NCBI RefSeq assembly: GCF_014202975.1
Contig: NZ_JACHHZ010000002.1
Coordinates: 372,001-436,000, forward strand
Origin: Povalibacter uvarum
GTDB lineage: Bacteria > Pseudomonadota > Gammaproteobacteria > Steroidobacterales > Steroidobacteraceae
DNA: 64,000 nt
Direction of reading: 5' to 3'
The position numbers and the translations under genes are program-made. This document shows, piece after piece, positions 23,857 through 32,322 of this stretch; the first letter of the stretch is position 1; every line of letters starts with the position of its first letter. The notes beneath the pieces are model-generated. The model did not search any database and was not told the origin of the DNA. It worked only from the letters and a program-made list of their open reading frames with translations.

Positions 23857-25215
23857 ATGGACGGCCGGGCGACAAGACTGCAGCTGCTGAGTTTCGCGAC
23901 GATTCCGATGCGCAATTTCCACTTCGCGTGGATGGCGTTCTTCGTCTGCTTCTTTGCGTGGTTCGCGGTCGCACCCCTCATGCCGGTGATCCGCGACGAA
24001 CTGGGCCTTACGCGAGATCAGATCGCCAACATCAATATCGCGGCGGTCTGCGTCACCATCTTCGTGCGCCTGATCATCGGTCCGCTCTGCGACCGATTCG
24101 GTGCGCGGCTCGCTTACACGTGGCTGCTCGCGCTCGGCGCGATTCCGGTCATCGCCATTTCCTTCTCGCAGAGTTACGAAGCCTTCCTGTTCTGGCGCTT
24201 GTGCATCGGGGCGATCGGCGGCTCTTTCGTGATCACCCAGTTCCACACATCCGTGATGTTCGCGCCGAACATCGTCGGGACCGCGAACGCTACATCCGCG
24301 GGCTGGGGCAACGCCGGCGGCGGCGCTACGCAAGCCATCATGCCGCTCCTGCTTACCGCGCTGGTGTCGCTCGGCATCGAGCAGGCGCTCGGTTGGCGCA
24401 TCGCGCTCTTCGTGCCTGGAATCATGATGCTCGTCATGGCGGTCGTGTACTACCGCTGCGCAAGTGATACGCCGTTCGGCAACCTGAGCGATCCGCGCGT
24501 GCGTCTCGCTGCGGGACAGGCTCAGCGCAGCAAAGGCCGTGAGTCGTTCATGCTCGCCGCCCGCGACTATCGCGTGTGGCTTCTCTTCGTGACGTACGGC
24601 GCCTGCTTCGGAGTGGAACTGACCATCCACAATCTGGCCGCCATCTACTTCGTGGATCGCTTCGGCCTGTCGGTCACATCCGCGGGTCTCTACGTCGGTT
24701 GCTTCGGTCTGCTCGCTCTCTTTGCGCGTGCGCTCGGTGGACTCGCTTCCGACCGCATCGCGAAGGGCAGCGGACTGCAAGGGCGCGTCAATCTGCTGTT
24801 CGCGCTGATTCTTGCCGAAGGCCTCGGCTTGCTCGCCTTCGCCGAGACCGTGAGCCCGATCCATGCTCTCGTCGTCCTGCTGATCTTCGGTCTCTTCACG
24901 CACATGGCGTGCGGTGCAACTTACGCGGTCATGCCGTTCGTGAATCGCAAGGCGATGGGTGGTGTCGCCGGCATCATCGGCGCTGGCGGCAACATGGGCG
25001 CCGTCGCCGCGGGCTTCCTGGTCAAGGGCTCGGCGAGCACGCAGACCGCGCTCTTCACGCTCGGCGTCATCGTCCTCGTCTGTTCTGTATGCGCGATCGC
25101 GGTTCGCTTCACGCAAGCGCAGAAGGACGAAGAACAGCGTCTCTATGAGGAAGCGATAGCGGCACGAGCAGCCGGCAGCGCGTCACGGGCTCTGCCGGAA
25201 GGCGCCGCCTCCTGA
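23857..25215 (+). CDS. narK: Nitrate/nitrite transporter of the major facilitator superfamily
   Basis: A 452-residue protein with 12 hydrophobic segments. The nitrate-porter signatures are present: AGWGNAGGGATQ in helix 5 and GAGGNMGAVAAG in helix 11, plus RLIIGPLCDRFG after helix 2. GGAG lies 7 nt upstream of the ATG at 23857. It is the first gene of an assimilatory nitrate operon (nirB, a nirD-oxidoreductase fusion and nasA follow on the same strand), so it should bring nitrate into the cell. It could also export nitrite. A nasA-type transporter name would be equally valid. Confidence 0.93.
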   Translation: MDGRATRLQLLSFATIPMRNFHFAWMAFFVCFFAWFAVAPLMPVIRDELGLTRDQIANINIAAVCVTIFVRLIIGPLCDRFGARLAYTWLLALGAIPVIAISFSQSYEAFLFWRLCIGAIGGSFVITQFHTSVMFAPNIVGTANATSAGWGNAGGGATQAIMPLLLTALVSLGIEQALGWRIALFVPGIMMLVMAVVYYRCASDTPFGNLSDPRVRLAAGQAQRSKGRESFMLAARDYRVWLLFVTYGACFGVELTIHNLAAIYFVDRFGLSVTSAGLYVGCFGLLALFARALGGLASDRIAKGSGLQGRVNLLFALILAEGLGLLAFAETVSPIHALVVLLIFGLFTHMACGATYAVMPFVNRKAMGGVAGIIGAGGNMGAVAAGFLVKGSASTQTALFTLGVIVLVCSVCAIAVRFTQAQKDEEQRLYEEAIAARAAGSASRALPEGAAS

Positions 25216-25415
25216 CCCACTGATTCAAACCTGTCGCTGCTCCAACGTTGGGTGCAGCAACAGTTGCCGAGGGGCGCTTCGCGCCCGCCTGCCAGCCCGC
25301 AATGTCGCGGACGGAGCAGCAGCAACTGATCAGAACCTGATTTTCCGCGGGAACGCATCGATGCGTACCCCGTGATCGAGAATTTTTCTTGCGTACGAAT
25401 CGCAGCGGAGTCTCC
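25216..25415 (+). promoter_or_regulatory. Leader between nitrate transporter and nirB
   Basis: This 200-nt gap has a hairpin GGGCGCTTCGCGCCC (near 25273-25287) and a second possible hairpin (CGCATCGATGCG near 25355). They could terminate the transporter transcript or form an antitermination leader. No U-run or ANTAR-type hexanucleotide loops could be confirmed by eye. GCGGAG at 25405-25410 is the ribosome binding site of nirB. Confidence 0.35.
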
Positions 25416-27953
25416 ATGTCCACACGACGCAGACTGGTAGTCATCGGCAATGGCATGGTCGGTCAGCGCCTGCTCGACCGCCTCGTCGCCGAATCGCAGG
25501 ACTTCGACATCACCGTGCTGTGCGAAGAACCCCGTGCCGCCTACGACCGCGTGCAATTGACGGCGTTCTTCTCAGGCAAGTCCGCGGAAGACCTGTCGCT
25601 GGTCACACCGGGGTTCTTCGATCATCACGGCATCAACATTCACTTCGAAGATTGCGCGACCCGCATCGATCGCAGCGCGAAGACCGTCACGACGTCGCAG
25701 GGCCGCACGATTGCCTACGACAAGCTCGTCCTCGCCACGGGGTCCTATCCGTTCGTGCCTCCCGTGCCCGGCCGCGACCGTCCGAACTGCTTCGTGTACC
25801 GGACGATCGAGGATCTGGAGGCGATCCGAGCCGCCGCGGCATCGAGCAAGGTGGGCGTCGTCATTGGCGGCGGCCTGCTGGGCCTCGAGGCAGCGAAGGC
25901 GCTGAAAGATCTGGGTCTGGCGACTCACGTCGTCGAGTTCGCTCCGCGGCTGATGGCGGTCCAGATCGATGACGGCGGCGGTCGCGTGTTGCGCCGGAAG
26001 ATCTCCGACCTCGGTGTCGGCATTCACACCGGCAAGAACACCACCGAGATCGTCGACGGTGAAGGCGCGACGCACCGGATGAAATTCGCGGACGGCACCT
26101 TCCTCGACACCGATATGGTCGTGTTCTCCGCCGGCATCCGGCCGCGCGACGAGCTGGCACGCACCTGCGGTCTCGCCCTGGGCGAGCGCGGTGGCATCGT
26201 CATCGACAACAACTGCCAGACTTCCGATCCGGACATCTTTGCCGTCGGCGAATGCGCCCTCTGGAACGGCAAGCTCTACGGACTCGTCGCGCCCGGCTAC
26301 CAGATGGCTCAGGTTTGCGTTGCGAGACTGATCGATCGCAACGAACCGCTCTTCACCGGCGCCGACATGAGCACCAAGCTCAAGCTGATGGGTGTCGACG
26401 TGGCATCGCTCGGCGATGCGCATTGCAGTTTCAGCAATGCCCGCTCGTACACGTTCGTCGACGAGCGCAAGCAGGTCTACAAGAAGCTCGTCGTGAACGA
26501 GGACGGCACCCGGTTGCTCGGAGGCATCCTGATTGGTGAAGCAGATGACTACGGCATCTGGCTGCAGATGATGCTCGACGGCACTGCGCTGCCGCAGCAT
26601 CCGGAAGAGCTGATCGTTCCGGCCTTCGAAGGCAGCAAGAAGTCGGGCGCCACCGGCGTCGCGGCCCTGCCCGCTTCGGCGCAGATCTGCTCGTGCAACA
26701 ACGTCACGAAAGGCGCGATCTGTTCGGCGATCGACGCCGGCTGCACGACGGTCGGTGCGTTGAAGTCTTCGACGAAGGCAGCGACTTCATGCGGCGGATG
26801 TACGTCGCTGCTCACGATGGTACTGAAAGCGGAGCTCGCCAGCCGCGGCGTTGCGGTCAACAACCATCTCTGCGAGCACTTCCCCTATTCCCGCCAGCAG
26901 CTCTTTCACCTGATCCGTGTCGGCGAGCTGAAGGCCTTCGACGCCGTGCTCGCGAAGCACGGTCGCGGCATGGGCTGCGACATCTGCAAACCCGCTGTCG
27001 CGTCGATCATGGCGTCGTGCTGGAACGAGTTCGTGCTGAAGCGCGACAAGGCGATCCTGCAGGACACCAACGACTACTTCCTCGCGAACATGCAGAAAGA
27101 CGGCACCTATTCCGTCGTTCCGCGCGTGCCGGGCGGCGAGATCACGCCCGAGAAGCTGATCGTGCTCGGCGCGGTTGCACAGAAGTACGGCTTGTATACG
27201 AAGATCACCGGCGGCCAGCGCATCGATCTCTTCGGCGCACAGGTGCATCAGCTTCCTCTCATCTGGAAGGAACTGATCGATGCGGGATTCGAAACCGGAC
27301 AGGCCTACGGAAAGTCCGTGCGCACGGTGAAGTCATGTGTCGGTTCGACCTGGTGCCGCTATGGCGTGCAGGACAGCGTGGGCTTCGCGATCGACATCGA
27401 GAATCGCTACAAGGGCCTGCGCGCGCCGCACAAGCTGAAGTTCGCGGTCTCTGGCTGTACGCGCGAATGCGCCGAGGCCCAGAGCAAGGACGTCGGCGTG
27501 ATCGCCACCGAGAAGGGCTGGAATCTCTACGTCTGCGGCAACGGCGGCATGAAGCCGCGGCATGCCGATCTCCTCGCCTCGGATCTCGATTCGGCAACGC
27601 TGGTCCGCTATATCGACCGGTTCCTGATGTTCTACATCCGGACGGCGGATCGTCTGCAACGCACTTCGGTGTGGCTGGACAACCTCGAAGGCGGCCTCGA
27701 TTACCTGAAGCAGGTGGTGCTCGACGACAAGCTGGGTGTCGCCGCCGAGCTCGAAGCAGACATGGAGCGCATCGTCGCGAGCTACGAGTGCGAATGGAAG
27801 AAGGCCGTCGAGGATCCGCAAACACTGAAGCGCTTCCGTCACTTCGTGAACAGCGACAGCACCGACGCGAATGTCGTCTTCATCCAGGAGCGCGGGCAGA
27901 TCCGCCCGGCAACTACTGAAGAGCGCCGCGAACGCCAGAAGGAGGCCGTATGA
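25416..27953 (+). CDS. nirB: Assimilatory nitrite reductase large subunit (NAD(P)H)
   Basis: 845 residues from the ATG at 25416. The N-terminal FAD/NAD(P)H oxidoreductase part shows LVVIGNGMVGQRLL and VGVVIGGGLLGLEAAKAL (both Rossmann motifs). A BFD-like [2Fe-2S] domain follows (CSCNNVTKGAIC and SCGGCTSLL, ~426-470), then the siroheme/[4Fe-4S] sulfite/nitrite reductase domains with the cluster ligands SCVGSTWC (~640) and SGCTRECAEAQ (~680). The enzyme makes ammonium from nitrite with six electrons from NADH or NADPH in the cytoplasm. It is complete. Its stop overlaps the start of the next gene by 4 nt (ATGA), so the two are translationally coupled. Confidence 0.97.
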   Translation: MSTRRRLVVIGNGMVGQRLLDRLVAESQDFDITVLCEEPRAAYDRVQLTAFFSGKSAEDLSLVTPGFFDHHGINIHFEDCATRIDRSAKTVTTSQGRTIAYDKLVLATGSYPFVPPVPGRDRPNCFVYRTIEDLEAIRAAAASSKVGVVIGGGLLGLEAAKALKDLGLATHVVEFAPRLMAVQIDDGGGRVLRRKISDLGVGIHTGKNTTEIVDGEGATHRMKFADGTFLDTDMVVFSAGIRPRDELARTCGLALGERGGIVIDNNCQTSDPDIFAVGECALWNGKLYGLVAPGYQMAQVCVARLIDRNEPLFTGADMSTKLKLMGVDVASLGDAHCSFSNARSYTFVDERKQVYKKLVVNEDGTRLLGGILIGEADDYGIWLQMMLDGTALPQHPEELIVPAFEGSKKSGATGVAALPASAQICSCNNVTKGAICSAIDAGCTTVGALKSSTKAATSCGGCTSLLTMVLKAELASRGVAVNNHLCEHFPYSRQQLFHLIRVGELKAFDAVLAKHGRGMGCDICKPAVASIMASCWNEFVLKRDKAILQDTNDYFLANMQKDGTYSVVPRVPGGEITPEKLIVLGAVAQKYGLYTKITGGQRIDLFGAQVHQLPLIWKELIDAGFETGQAYGKSVRTVKSCVGSTWCRYGVQDSVGFAIDIENRYKGLRAPHKLKFAVSGCTRECAEAQSKDVGVIATEKGWNLYVCGNGGMKPRHADLLASDLDSATLVRYIDRFLMFYIRTADRLQRTSVWLDNLEGGLDYLKQVVLDDKLGVAAELEADMERIVASYECEWKKAVEDPQTLKRFRHFVNSDSTDANVVFIQERGQIRPATTEERRERQKEAV

Positions 27954-29575
27954 AGACTTCGTCCAACTGGACCTTCGTCTGCGAGCTCGACGACATCCTG
28001 TCCGGCACCGGCGTAGCCGCGCTGATCGATGGACGGCAGCTCGCGATCTTCCGGGTCGGCGACAGCGTGTATGCGCTCGACAACTACGATCCCAACAGCG
28101 AAGCCAATGTGTTGTCGCGAGGCCTCGTCGGAGACATCCAGGGCGACCTCGTCGTCGCCTCGCCGATCTACAAGCACCATTTCAGCCTGATCAGCGGCCG
28201 CTGCCTGGAGGATCCTGACCAATCCGTGCACGCCTACCCCGCTCGCGTTACCGATGGTCGCGTGTGGGTTCGCAGCGTGCCTCTGCGGCCGGTTGCACGC
28301 ACGCGCCATCTCGTCGTCATCGGCAACGGCATGGCAGGCATGCGCGTCGTCGAGGACCTGCTGCAGATTGCGCCGAACGCCTATCGTGTCACCGTCTTCG
28401 GCGCGGAGCCTCATCCCAACTACAACCGCATCCTTCTCTCGCCAGTGCTCGCAGGCGAGAAGCGCGTGGAAGACATCATTCTTCACTCGCTCGACTGGTA
28501 TCGGGAGAAGGGCGTCACGCTGCACACCTCCGATCCCATCGTCTCCATCGATCGCGTGCGTCGCACTGTCCGCTCCCAAAGCGGCATCGAAGTACCTTAC
28601 GACAGGCTCCTGATCGCTTCAGGTTCCAATCCCGTCATGCTGCCGATCCCGGGCAATGACCTGCCGGGAGTCGTGACTTTCCGCGATCTGCAGGATGTGG
28701 ATGCGATGCTCGCGGCTACACGCACGCACAAGAAGGCTGTCGTCATCGGTGGCGGGCTGCTGGGACTCGAAGCCGCGAATGGCCTGCTGAAGCAAGGCAT
28801 GGACGTCACAGTCGTACACATCTTCGACACGCTGATGGAACGACAGCTCGACCGCGCGGCCGCGGATCTGCTTCGCGAGTCGCTCGAGAAGCGTGGCCTG
28901 AAGTTCAGGATGCAGGCAAAGACAGTGGAGATACTGAGCACGGGGCATGAATGGCGAGGTACGAGCCAGACGGATTCCGAAGCTCACGCCGCGAGCCTCG
29001 CGCCTCGAGCCCGCGTCGCCGGCGTCTGCTTCGAGGACGGATCCGAACTGGAAGCCGACCTGGTTGTCATGGCTGTGGGCATCCGCCCGAACATCGATCT
29101 CGCGAAGGCCGCCGGCTTGCGCTGCGAGCGCGGTGTCCTCGTGAACGACACGATGCAGACATTCGACCCGAGCATCTATGCAGTCGGCGAATGCGTGCAG
29201 CATCGCAACAGCACTTACGGACTCGTCGCGCCGCTCTTCGATCAGGCCCGAGTCTGCGCAACCCACCTGGCTGAGTTCGGCATCGGGCACTACATGGGCT
29301 CGATGGTGTCGACGCAACTGAAGGTCACCGGCATCGACGTCTTCTCCGCCGGCGATTTCATCGGCGGTCCCACGAGCGAGGCGCTGGTCATGCGTGATGC
29401 GAGGCGCGGTATCTACAAGCGCATCGTGATCGAGAACAACAAAGTGCGCGGCGCAGTTCTGTACGGCGATGTGAAAGACGGCGCGTGGTACATGGAGCTC
29501 ATGACGCAGGGACGCGATATCGGCCCGCTGCGGGACAAGCTCCTGTTCGGTTCCGCGTTCGCCGGGAAGGCGTGA
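27950..29575 (+). CDS. Fusion of NirD-like small subunit and NirB-type FAD/NAD(P)H oxidoreductase
   Basis: 541 residues. Residues 1-~110 are a NirD-type Rieske-fold domain (VYALDNYDPNSEANVLSRG, ASPIYKHHFSLISGRCLEDP) lacking the two Cys-His ligand pairs, as is normal for NirD. Residues ~118-541 are an FAD-dependent oxidoreductase (HLVVIGNGMAGMRVVEDL, AVVIGGGLLGLEAANGLL, VMAVGIRPN) like the N-terminal half of NirB or the reductase partner of NasA. The protein may thus serve as NirB's small subunit and as electron donor to the nitrate reductase encoded 7 nt downstream. Residues ~335-355 (RGTSQTDSEAHAASLAPRAR) come from an intragenic word repeat and are not expected in the family. It overlaps nirB by 4 nt. 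Confidence 0.88.
   Translation: MKTSSNWTFVCELDDILSGTGVAALIDGRQLAIFRVGDSVYALDNYDPNSEANVLSRGLVGDIQGDLVVASPIYKHHFSLISGRCLEDPDQSVHAYPARVTDGRVWVRSVPLRPVARTRHLVVIGNGMAGMRVVEDLLQIAPNAYRVTVFGAEPHPNYNRILLSPVLAGEKRVEDIILHSLDWYREKGVTLHTSDPIVSIDRVRRTVRSQSGIEVPYDRLLIASGSNPVMLPIPGNDLPGVVTFRDLQDVDAMLAATRTHKKAVVIGGGLLGLEAANGLLKQGMDVTVVHIFDTLMERQLDRAAADLLRESLEKRGLKFRMQAKTVEILSTGHEWRGTSQTDSEAHAASLAPRARVAGVCFEDGSELEADLVVMAVGIRPNIDLAKAAGLRCERGVLVNDTMQTFDPSIYAVGECVQHRNSTYGLVAPLFDQARVCATHLAEFGIGHYMGSMVSTQLKVTGIDVFSAGDFIGGPTSEALVMRDARRGIYKRIVIENNKVRGAVLYGDVKDGAWYMELMTQGRDIGPLRDKLLFGSAFAGKA
28953..29014. repeat. Intragenic paired-arm word repeat, GAGC type
   Basis: The left arm GGCGAGGTACGAGCCAG (28953-28969) and the right arm (28982-29014: GCTCACGCCGCGAGCC, TCGCGCCTCGAGCCCGC) flank a 12-nt centre. 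It lies in frame inside the NirD-oxidoreductase fusion gene, in a surface-loop position between two strands of the FAD domain, and adds about 20-25 residues. Confidence 0.6.
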
Positions 29576-29582
29576 GCGCTAA

Positions 29583-32240
29583 GTGATCCGTACAACCTGC
29601 CCTTACTGCGGCGTGGGCTGCGGCGTCCTCGCAAAACCCAGGGAGAATGGCGCGGGATTCGAGATCAGCGGCGATCCTCATCATCCTGCCAATCGCGGGC
29701 GCCTTTGCTCGAAGGGCTCCGCCCTGGGTGAAACGCTCGACCTCGACGGCAGACTTCTGTACCCGCGGATCGGCGAATCGCGTGTCACCTGGGATCAGGC
29801 GCTCGATCACGTCGCCTCGGGCTTCCGGCGCATCATCGATCAGCACGGCGCGGATTCGGTCGCCCTGTATGTTTCGGGGCAGTTGCTGACCGAGGACTAC
29901 TACGTCGCCAACAAGCTGATGAAGGGATTCATCGGCACGGCGAACATCGACACCAACTCGCGACTCTGCATGTCGTCGGCCGTCGCCGGTCACAAACGCG
30001 CTTTCGGCGAAGACCTGGTGCCCATCTGCTACGACGACCTCGAGCTCGCGGACCTCGTCGTCCTCGTCGGTTCGAACACGGCGTGGTGCCACCCGATCCT
30101 CTTTCAGCGCATCACCGCGGCCAAGCAGCGCCGGCCGGAGATGAAGATCGTGGTGATCGATCCGCGTCGCACCGCCACTTGCGAGTTCGCCGACCTGCAT
30201 CTTCCCATCCGCGCGGGAACCGACGTCTGGCTGTTCAACGGATTGCTCGCGTACCTGCATCAGCATGGCATCGTCGATACTCAGTTCGTCGAGCAACACA
30301 CCGTCGACGCATCCCGGGCGCTGCTCGTCGCCGAAAACACGGCAGGTGATCTGCGTGCGGTCGCCAAGGCATGTCGCATCGATGAGCGGCAGCTGGCTGA
30401 GTTCTACGGGCTCTTCGCCCGTACGGCGAAGACGATCACCGCCTTCTCGCAGGGGGTGAACCAGTCGTCCGTGGGAACCGACAAGGTCAACGCGATCATC
30501 AACTGTCACCTGCTGACGGGACGCATCGGCAAGGAAGGGGCCGGGCCCTTCTCCGTGACGGGTCAGCCGAACGCCATGGGCGGACGCGAGGTCGGCGGAC
30601 TTGCGAACATGCTCGCGGCCCACATGGAATTGGGCAACGCGCATCACCAGCGCATCGTGCAGGATTTCTGGCACAGCCCCACGATTGCTGACAAGCCCGG
30701 CCTGAAGGCCGTCGATCTTTTCGAAGCCATTCACGAGGGCAAGGTCAAGGCGGTGTGGATCATGGCCACGAATCCACTCGTCAGCCTGCCTGATGCCGAT
30801 CGCGTGAAGCAGGCCTTGCAACGATGCGAGCTGGTGGTCGTCTCCGACTGCGTCGAGAAGACGGATACGAACGCCTGTGCGCACGTGCTGCTTCCCGCCG
30901 CTGGCTGGGGCGAGAAGGACGGCACGGTGACGAACTCGGACCGGCACATCTCCAGACAGCGCGCCTTCATGCCACTGTCAGGCGAAGCGAGGCCGGACTG
31001 GTGGATCATCAGCGAAGTCGCGAGGCGAATGGGGTTTGCACAGGGGTTCGACTTCTCCTCGCCTCACGAAGTCTTCGACGAACATGCACGACTCTCCGCC
31101 GCGGGCAACGACGACTCACGCGCGTTTCACATCGGCGGCCTGACCGGCCTCGATCGCGCCGCATACGACGAGATTTCGCCGGTGCAGTGGCCGTTACCCA
31201 CGAAGGGGCACGCCGGCACCGCGCGACTGATGGAAGATGGACGTTTCTTCCATCCCGATCGCAAGGCCCGCATGGTGCCCACCACACCGCGCATGCCAGT
31301 GAACTCGACCGACCAGGAATTCCCGCTGGTGCTGAACACCGGCCGCATTCGCGATCAATGGCACACGATGACGCGCACGGGGAAATCACCTCGCCTCTCG
31401 ACGCACATCGCTGAACCGTATGTCGACATGCACGCGCAGGATGCGTTGCTTACGGGCGCGAAGGAAGGCGAGCTCGTCCGTGTCTCGACGCGCTGGGGAT
31501 CGCTCATCGCGAAACTCAAGGTCAGCGGAGAAATGCCGCGTGGGATGACGTTCGTACCGATCCACTGGAGCGATGCGTTCGCGTCGGATGCCCGTGTCGG
31601 CGCGCTGGTGAATCCCATCGTCGATCCCATTTCCGGCGAGCCCGAGCTCAAACACACGCCCGCGCGCGTCACTCCGTTCGTCGTGAGCTGGCAGGGCTTC
31701 ATCCTGAGCCGCGAGTCGCTTCCGCAGCTCGATGTCACCTGGTGGACGGCAGCCCAGGGAGCCCAGTTTCATCGCTACGAGATTGCAGGTCGCCGCGTCT
31801 ACGGCGACTGGTCGCGATGGGCGCGGCATCTGTTCGATGCGAAGCAGCCTCACGCCGACTGGCTCGAGTACTCCGACCCGAACGCTGGGATCTATCGCGC
31901 AGTGCTGCTCATCGATGATCGCATTTCGGCCTGTGTCTTCCTGTCACCGCGACAGGACCTGCCGTCACGCACCTGGCTTGCGGGCTTGTTTGCGAAGGAA
32001 CGCATCAGCGGCCGGGATCGCGCGGGATTACTGGCGGGGCAGCCGGCGGATGCGAGCGCCGATACAGGGCCTATCGTTTGCTCTTGCTTCGGCGTCGGGC
32101 GCAACGCGATCTGCAACTCGATCGCACAACACAAGCTCACGACACCGCAGCAAGTCGGCGAGAAGCTCCGGGCGGGTACGAACTGTGGATCGTGCGTCGC
32201 CGAGATCAAGGTATTGATTGCGGAAGCGGCTGGCGGTTAG
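29583..32240 (+). CDS. nasA: Assimilatory nitrate reductase catalytic subunit
   Basis: 885 residues from a GTG at 29583. The N-terminus holds the [4Fe-4S] motif CPYCGVGCGV (residues 6-15); molybdopterin oxidoreductase domains follow (NTNSRLCMSSAVAG near the Mo site, GSNTAWCHP, QGVNQS, GRIGKEGAGPFSVTGQPNAMGG). The C-terminal domain has the dinucleotide-binding fold ending LVRVSTRWG, then a BFD-like [2Fe-2S] region (CSCFGVGRNAIC, NCGSCVAEI). The enzyme reduces nitrate to nitrite in the cytoplasm with bis-MGD. It is the last gene of the narK-nirB-fusion-nasA operon and is followed by a terminator. No nasST or ntrBC gene lies nearby, so regulation is not visible here. Confidence 0.96.
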   Translation: MIRTTCPYCGVGCGVLAKPRENGAGFEISGDPHHPANRGRLCSKGSALGETLDLDGRLLYPRIGESRVTWDQALDHVASGFRRIIDQHGADSVALYVSGQLLTEDYYVANKLMKGFIGTANIDTNSRLCMSSAVAGHKRAFGEDLVPICYDDLELADLVVLVGSNTAWCHPILFQRITAAKQRRPEMKIVVIDPRRTATCEFADLHLPIRAGTDVWLFNGLLAYLHQHGIVDTQFVEQHTVDASRALLVAENTAGDLRAVAKACRIDERQLAEFYGLFARTAKTITAFSQGVNQSSVGTDKVNAIINCHLLTGRIGKEGAGPFSVTGQPNAMGGREVGGLANMLAAHMELGNAHHQRIVQDFWHSPTIADKPGLKAVDLFEAIHEGKVKAVWIMATNPLVSLPDADRVKQALQRCELVVVSDCVEKTDTNACAHVLLPAAGWGEKDGTVTNSDRHISRQRAFMPLSGEARPDWWIISEVARRMGFAQGFDFSSPHEVFDEHARLSAAGNDDSRAFHIGGLTGLDRAAYDEISPVQWPLPTKGHAGTARLMEDGRFFHPDRKARMVPTTPRMPVNSTDQEFPLVLNTGRIRDQWHTMTRTGKSPRLSTHIAEPYVDMHAQDALLTGAKEGELVRVSTRWGSLIAKLKVSGEMPRGMTFVPIHWSDAFASDARVGALVNPIVDPISGEPELKHTPARVTPFVVSWQGFILSRESLPQLDVTWWTAAQGAQFHRYEIAGRRVYGDWSRWARHLFDAKQPHADWLEYSDPNAGIYRAVLLIDDRISACVFLSPRQDLPSRTWLAGLFAKERISGRDRAGLLAGQPADASADTGPIVCSCFGVGRNAICNSIAQHKLTTPQQVGEKLRAGTNCGSCVAEIKVLIAEAAGG

Positions 32241-32253
32241 CGGCTGCCAAGAG

Positions 32254-32279
32254 AAGAGAGGCGGCCGAGCCGCCTCTTC
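32254..32279. terminator. Bidirectional terminator hairpin
   Basis: A GAGGCGGC-CGA-GCCGCCTC hairpin lies between the convergent nasA and TonB-dependent receptor genes, with AAGAGA before and TCTTCC after. It can end transcripts from both sides. Confidence 0.75.
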
Positions 32280-32322
32280 CCGCCGGGTGCCCGTCAGCGG
32301 ACACCCGTCACTCGTCACGTCC

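Noticed and set aside
23842-25116. Long open frame antisense to the nitrate transporter
   Set aside because: The product is a charged, low-complexity sequence of the kind made by reading a membrane-protein gene backwards; the sense gene is certain.
25270-25370. NasR-type antitermination leader before nirB
   Set aside because: Hairpins exist but no U-tailed terminator and no pair of ANTAR-type hexaloops could be confirmed; left as an undefined leader.
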